In this document: positions 60,801 through 64,000 of the stretch, one piece after another | How the letters are laid out: the number at the start of each line of letters is the position of its first letter | Numbering within the stretch: position 1 is the first letter of the stretch | Assembly: GCA_041660045.1 (NCBI GenBank) | Contig: JBAZXA010000004.1 | Coordinates: forward strand, 62,001 to 126,000 | DNA: 64,000 nt | Direction of reading: 5' to 3' | Source: WM-3-3 sp041660045 | GTDB lineage: Bacteria; Pseudomonadota; Gammaproteobacteria; Methylococcales; Methylomonadaceae | The notes under the pieces: model-generated | Told to the model about the DNA's origin: nothing | Database searches by the model: none | The model's input: the letters and a program-made list of their open reading frames with translations, nothing else | Translations under genes and position numbers: made by a program

Positions 60801-62089
60801 TGTAAGGTTGGCGCCCGATTTAATAAAATAGGGTGTTCACGAATCACTTCTTCAAGAATATCCCAAACTTCAGCACCTTCACGCTCCACCATTTTTTTTG
60901 CTGCTTTAATGGTCGTAGCTAATCCGCGAAATTGTAGCTTACTAAATATAAAAGGCTTAAAGAGTTCTAATGCCATTTTTTTAGGCAGACCACATTGATG
61001 CAACCTTAATGTAGGACCAACAACAATAACTGACCGTCCTGAGTAATCAACACGCTTACCTAACAAGTTTTGCCTGAAGCGGCCTTGCTTACCCTTGATC
61101 ATATCAGCCAAGGATTTTAAAGGTCTGCGGTTGGTTCCTGTAATTGCACGACCTCGCCGACCATTATCCAACAACGCATCTACCGACTCTTGTAACATAC
61201 GCTTTTCATTTCTGACAATGATGTCAGGCGCATTCAAATCTAATAATCGGTTTAATCGGTTATTCCGGTTAATCACACGACGATATAAATCATTTAAATC
61301 AGATGTCGCAAAACGCCCCCCGTCTAACGGCACTAAAGGCCGCAACTCGGGTGGTAGCACTGGCAGCACTTTTAGAATCATCCATTCTGGACGATTTCTA
61401 GAGCTAATTAAGGCATCCATCACCTTAAGTCGTTTTGAATATTTTTTTATTTTGGTCTCAGAATTAGTACCGTTGATTTCTTCACGCAAACGGTTTACTT
61501 CTTCTTTTAAATCTATAGCCTTTAATAAATCATAAATGGCCTCTGCGCCCATTTTGGCTATAAAATCATCACCATGTAACTCAACCGCATCTAGATATTC
61601 ATCATCCGTCAATAGCTGACCTTTATTTAATGGGGTCATGCCGGGATCTAAAACGACAAAGGATTCGAAATATAATACCCGCTCAATTTCACGCAGAGTC
61701 ATATCTAATAACAGTGCAATTCTTGACGGTAGTGATTTTAAAAACCAAATATGTGCAACTGGGCTAGCCAAATCAATATGCCCCATGCGTTCCCGCCGAA
61801 CTTTTGATAAGGTAACTTCAACCCCACATTTTTCACAAATTACACCACGGTGCTTAAGACGTTTGTATTTGCCACATAAACATTCATAATCACTGACGGG
61901 GCCAAATATTTTAGCGCAAAACAAACCATCCCTTTCTGGCTTAAAAGTACGGTAATTAATAGTTTCAGGTTTTTTTACTTCCCCATACGACCATGAACGG
62001 ATCATATCTGGTGATGCTAAACCAATTCTAATGCCGTCAAAATCATCTGCACGGCCTTGACGTTTCAAGAAATTCATTAAATCTTTCAA
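57884..62089 (-). CDS. rpoC: RNA polymerase beta' subunit
   Basis: A 1401-residue catalytic subunit. The N-terminal zinc site is CLCGKYKRLKHRGVICEKC (about residues 70-88). NADFDGDQMAVH holds the three Asp residues that bind the catalytic magnesium. CENRHGVCIACYGRDLGRGH gives the second zinc site. The trigger-loop/bridge-helix area follows GARGSAAQIRQLAGMRGLM. Complete, 57 bases after rpoB. Confidence 0.98.
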   Translation of the reverse strand: MKDLMNFLKRQGRADDFDGIRIGLASPDMIRSWSYGEVKKPETINYRTFKPERDGLFCAKIFGPVSDYECLCGKYKRLKHRGVICEKCGVEVTLSKVRRERMGHIDLASPVAHIWFLKSLPSRIALLLDMTLREIERVLYFESFVVLDPGMTPLNKGQLLTDDEYLDAVELHGDDFIAKMGAEAIYDLLKAIDLKEEVNRLREEINGTNSETKIKKYSKRLKVMDALISSRNRPEWMILKVLPVLPPELRPLVPLDGGRFATSDLNDLYRRVINRNNRLNRLLDLNAPDIIVRNEKRMLQESVDALLDNGRRGRAITGTNRRPLKSLADMIKGKQGRFRQNLLGKRVDYSGRSVIVVGPTLRLHQCGLPKKMALELFKPFIFSKLQFRGLATTIKAAKKMVEREGAEVWDILEEVIREHPILLNRAPTLHRLGIQAFEPTLIEGKAIQLHPLVCSAFNADFDGDQMAVHIPLSIEAQLEARTLMMATNNILSPANGEPVINPSQDVVLGLYYISREKISAKGDGSIFVSVGEIHRALAAKAVELQSKIQLRIVEKTKNESGDLIEKTHRVQTTVGRALIWEIVPECMPFELVNCDMTKKNISRLINYSYRYLGNKDTVVLADQLMYLGFRYATISGVSFGIEDMAIPIKKIDIINSAEAEVNEIQSQYASGLVTDGERYNKVVDIWSHANDQVAKVMMDGLGEESVIDAEGKTVKQKSFNSIFMMAESGARGSAAQIRQLAGMRGLMAKPDGSIIETPITANFREGLDVLQYFISTHGARKGLADTALKTANSGYLTRRLVDVAQDIVITSEDCGTVNGLIMTPIIEGGDVVEPLSERVLGRVAAHDIMDPAADKIIVPRGTLLNEHWVAVLEEHGVDQVLVRSVITCENRHGVCIACYGRDLGRGHLVNIGEAVGVIAAQSIGEPGTQLTMRTFHIGGAASRSAAISNVQVKSAGTVRLSNLKSVFNREGNLVAVSRSGEVGVVDEYGRERERYKIPYGAVLSVQEGGKINAGDIIVTWDPHTHPVITEVNGIVELIDFADGVTVQKQSDEVTGLSSLVVTDPKQRGSAGKELRPMVKLRDHDGNTIYLPGTEIPAQYFLPSGAIVGIKDGGEVKVGDVLARIPQESSKTRDITGGLPRVADLFEARKTKDPAILAETSGTISFGKETKGKQRVIITDASGEQIETLIPKWRHITVFEGEYVEKGETIAEGELTPHDILRLRGVEELANYLVKEIQDVYRLQGVKINDKHIEAIIRQMLRKVEITAPGETGFLKGDQVERAVLREENDKIEAEGKIPASFESVLLGITKASLATESFISAASFQETTRVLTDAAVRGLSDDLLGLKENVIVGRLIPAGTGLAYHESRKLKFSNMSALDNEAPSVVDADDVEEALKQALNT

Positions 62090-62146
62090 GAGCTTATCCT
62101 CTTTAAATATTTTGGGCTATTATAAACTGTGCTGTATAGCGCTTAG

Positions 62147-64000
62147 TTATTCCCTTTCCAGCTCTATATTGACAGCTAACGACCGGATTTCTTTAATCAA
62201 AACATTAAACGACTCTGGCATACCAGCATCCATTTTATGATCACCATCAACAATATTTTTGTACATGCGTGTCCGTCCAGTAACATCATCTGATTTAACT
62301 GTTAACATTTCTTGTAAGGTATAAGCGGCGCCATAAGCTTCAAGCGCCCAAACTTCCATCTCGCCAAAACGTTGTCCGCCGAACTGCGCTTTACCACCTA
62401 GCGGCTGTTGGGTCACTAGGCTATAAGGACCTGTCGAGCGGGCATGCATTTTATCGTCAACCAAATGGTTTAGTTTCAACATATACATATAGCCAACAGT
62501 CACTTCCCGCTCGAAGGGCTCTCCAGTTAAGCCATCATACAAGGTTGTTTGACCGTGTTCTGGTAAGTCAGCAAGCCTTAACATAGTACGAATGTCATCT
62601 TCACTGGCACCATCAAATACTGGTGTAGCCATTGGCACGCCGCCTACCAAATTGCTGGCAAGTTCGATAATTTCTTTATCCGTAAATGACTTTAAATCTT
62701 CTTTACGGCCACTGCCATTGTAAATTTTCTCTAGAAAATCCCTTATTTCAATTATTTTAGCCCTGGCTTCCAGCATTTTTCCGATTTTGATGCCGAGTCC
62801 TTTTGCTGCCCATCCCAAATGCGTCTCCAGCACTTGTCCTACGTTCATACGAGAAGGGACGCCCAGCGGATTAAGGACGATATCAACGGGATTACCATCA
62901 GCTGTATATGGCATGTCTTCTATAGGCCTAATCATTGATATAACGCCTTTATTTCCATGACGACCGGCCATTTTATCACCTGGCTGTATACGTCTTTTAA
63001 CAGCCAAGTACACTTTGACCATTTTTAAGACACCAGGAGGAAGATCATCTCCCATGGTAATTTTTTTACGTTTTACTTCAAATCGCTCATCAAATGCTTT
63101 TCTTTGTTGTTCAATTTGCTCTATTACGGCTTCTAACTGAAGGTTTAAATCTTCATCCTTCATTTTAATTTTGAGCCAGTCTGAATGCTTGATGGTATCT
63201 AAATAATCTTGGCTAATTTCAGTACCCGCTTTCAATTGTCCAGCTCCGGACTGAGCTATTTTACCAATCAGCAATTTGGCAACGCGGGCAAATATGTCAC
63301 CTTCTAATATTTTTAGCTGGTCATCAAGGTCTTTTCTATAGCGCTTAATTTCAGCTTCTTCAATATCTAAGGCGCGCTTATCCTTTTTAACCCCATCACG
63401 CGTAAACACCTGCACATCAATAACGGTTCCTTCAATACTGCTAGGCACTCTTAATGAGGTATCCTTAACATCCGCCGCTTTCTCACCAAAAATAGCGCGT
63501 AATAGTTTTTCTTCTGGCGTCAATTGCGTTTCACCTTTTGGTGTGACTTTACCAACTAGTATGTCACCACCTTTTACTTCGGCTCCCACATAAACTATGC
63601 CCGATTCATCTAATTTAGATAACGCTTCTTCGCTGACATTTGGAATATCCGCTGTAATTTCTTCAGGACTATGTTTAGTGTCACGCGCCACGCATGTTTT
63701 TTCTTCGATATGGATAGTTGTAAACCGATCTTCTTTTACAACTCGCTCTGATACCAGAATAGAATCTTCAAAGTTGTAACCATTCCAAGGCATAAACGCG
63801 ACCAACATATTTTGGCCTAAAGCCAACTCACCCATATCAGTCGATGGCCCATCCGCTAAAATATCACCAGCGTTAACAATATCGCCTGGCTTTACCAATG
63901 GTTTTTGATTGATACAGGTATTTTGGTTAGAACGGGTATATTTAGTGAGATTATAAATATCCACACCTGGTGTACCTGTTTCTGTTTCTGTATCGTTGAC
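62147..64000 (-). CDS. rpoB: RNA polymerase beta subunit, C-terminal part
   Basis: The last 617 codons of RpoB; the frame is open through position 64000 and the N-terminal part, including the rifampicin region, is outside the window. Visible parts include FMPWNGYNFEDSILVSERVV, GDKMAGRHGNKGVISMI (active-site lysines), GVPSRMNVGQVLETHLGWAA and the conserved end GGQRFGEMEVWALEAYGAAY. The Met near 63964 is internal and not a start. Confidence 0.98.
   Translation of the reverse strand, partial: VNDTETETGTPGVDIYNLTKYTRSNQNTCINQKPLVKPGDIVNAGDILADGPSTDMGELALGQNMLVAFMPWNGYNFEDSILVSERVVKEDRFTTIHIEEKTCVARDTKHSPEEITADIPNVSEEALSKLDESGIVYVGAEVKGGDILVGKVTPKGETQLTPEEKLLRAIFGEKAADVKDTSLRVPSSIEGTVIDVQVFTRDGVKKDKRALDIEEAEIKRYRKDLDDQLKILEGDIFARVAKLLIGKIAQSGAGQLKAGTEISQDYLDTIKHSDWLKIKMKDEDLNLQLEAVIEQIEQQRKAFDERFEVKRKKITMGDDLPPGVLKMVKVYLAVKRRIQPGDKMAGRHGNKGVISMIRPIEDMPYTADGNPVDIVLNPLGVPSRMNVGQVLETHLGWAAKGLGIKIGKMLEARAKIIEIRDFLEKIYNGSGRKEDLKSFTDKEIIELASNLVGGVPMATPVFDGASEDDIRTMLRLADLPEHGQTTLYDGLTGEPFEREVTVGYMYMLKLNHLVDDKMHARSTGPYSLVTQQPLGGKAQFGGQRFGEMEVWALEAYGAAYTLQEMLTVKSDDVTGRTRMYKNIVDGDHKMDAGMPESFNVLIKEIRSLAVNIELERE

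Noticed and set aside
62147..63964. Short rpoB starting at 63964
   Set aside because: The frame stays open to 64000 (upstream codons read VNDTETETGTPGV) and the missing N-terminal part belongs outside the window.
1..64000. CRISPR array, tRNA, rRNA, prophage or integrase
   Set aside because: No regularly spaced repeats, no cloverleaf-like or rRNA sequence and no phage or integrase genes were seen when reading the window.

Overview
The window reads as a chromosomal segment of a moderately AT-rich gammaproteobacterium. The basis is the gene order rpoB-rpoC-rpsL-rpsG-fusA-tuf-S10-spc-alpha, the RelA, BipA and RNA polymerase sequences, and a Gram-negative O-antigen locus with Wzm/Wzt export. A methylotroph-like (Methylococcales) relative is possible but cannot be shown from sequence reading alone. 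No tRNA, rRNA, CRISPR array, prophage or transposase gene was seen.

Layout. (1) 1-3099, minus strand: a LysR regulator, a SAM methyltransferase and a rhodanese protein with overlapping ends, followed by the start of typA/bipA, which is cut by the window edge. (2) 3100-3481: an 11-bp inverted repeat, a good sigma-70-like promoter and a plus-strand array of hairpins ending in an intrinsic terminator, which I interpret as an unannotated small RNA with CUCCU-type loops. (3) 3482-37610, minus strand: one co-directional surface-polysaccharide locus of about 34 kb. In transcription order it holds ugd and rmlCDBA (UDP-glucuronate and dTDP-L-rhamnose); wzm; a MNT/HEPN toxin-antitoxin pair whose antitoxin is frameshifted; a zeta-like toxin-antitoxin cassette; wzt; a giant 1881-residue methyltransferase/coiled-coil/triple-glycosyltransferase; a module of GT-C-like membrane proteins, a GtrB-like transferase, a DprE1/DprE2-like pair and a flippase-like protein; a CDP-sugar route with a C-methyltransferase; two more glycosyltransferases; and finally an epimerase/reductase, a WecA/WbpL-like initiating transferase and a WbpM-like 4,6-dehydratase. 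(4) 37795-39909, plus strand: relA, followed by two intrinsic terminators. (5) 40118-64000, minus strand: rplQ back to rpoB, the core transcription/translation supercluster, with rpoB cut by the window edge.

How it fits together. The locus looks like an ABC-transporter-dependent O-antigen. The WbpL-like enzyme would prime undecaprenyl phosphate with a sugar made by the WbpM/reductase pair. The giant transferase would polymerise and possibly methyl-cap the chain, and Wzt, which has an extra C-terminal domain, would recognise the finished chain for export through Wzm. The CDP-sugar genes predict a C-methyl-branched 6-deoxyhexose. The DprE1/E2-GtrB-flippase-GT-C module predicts a lipid-phosphate sugar added on the periplasmic side.

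Most striking region. Two toxin-antitoxin-like modules sit between wzm and wzt. The second one interrupts the original 5' end of wzt and is flanked by a perfect 79-bp direct duplication of wzt codons. The remade wzt has a new start codon that again overlaps the upstream stop as ATGA.
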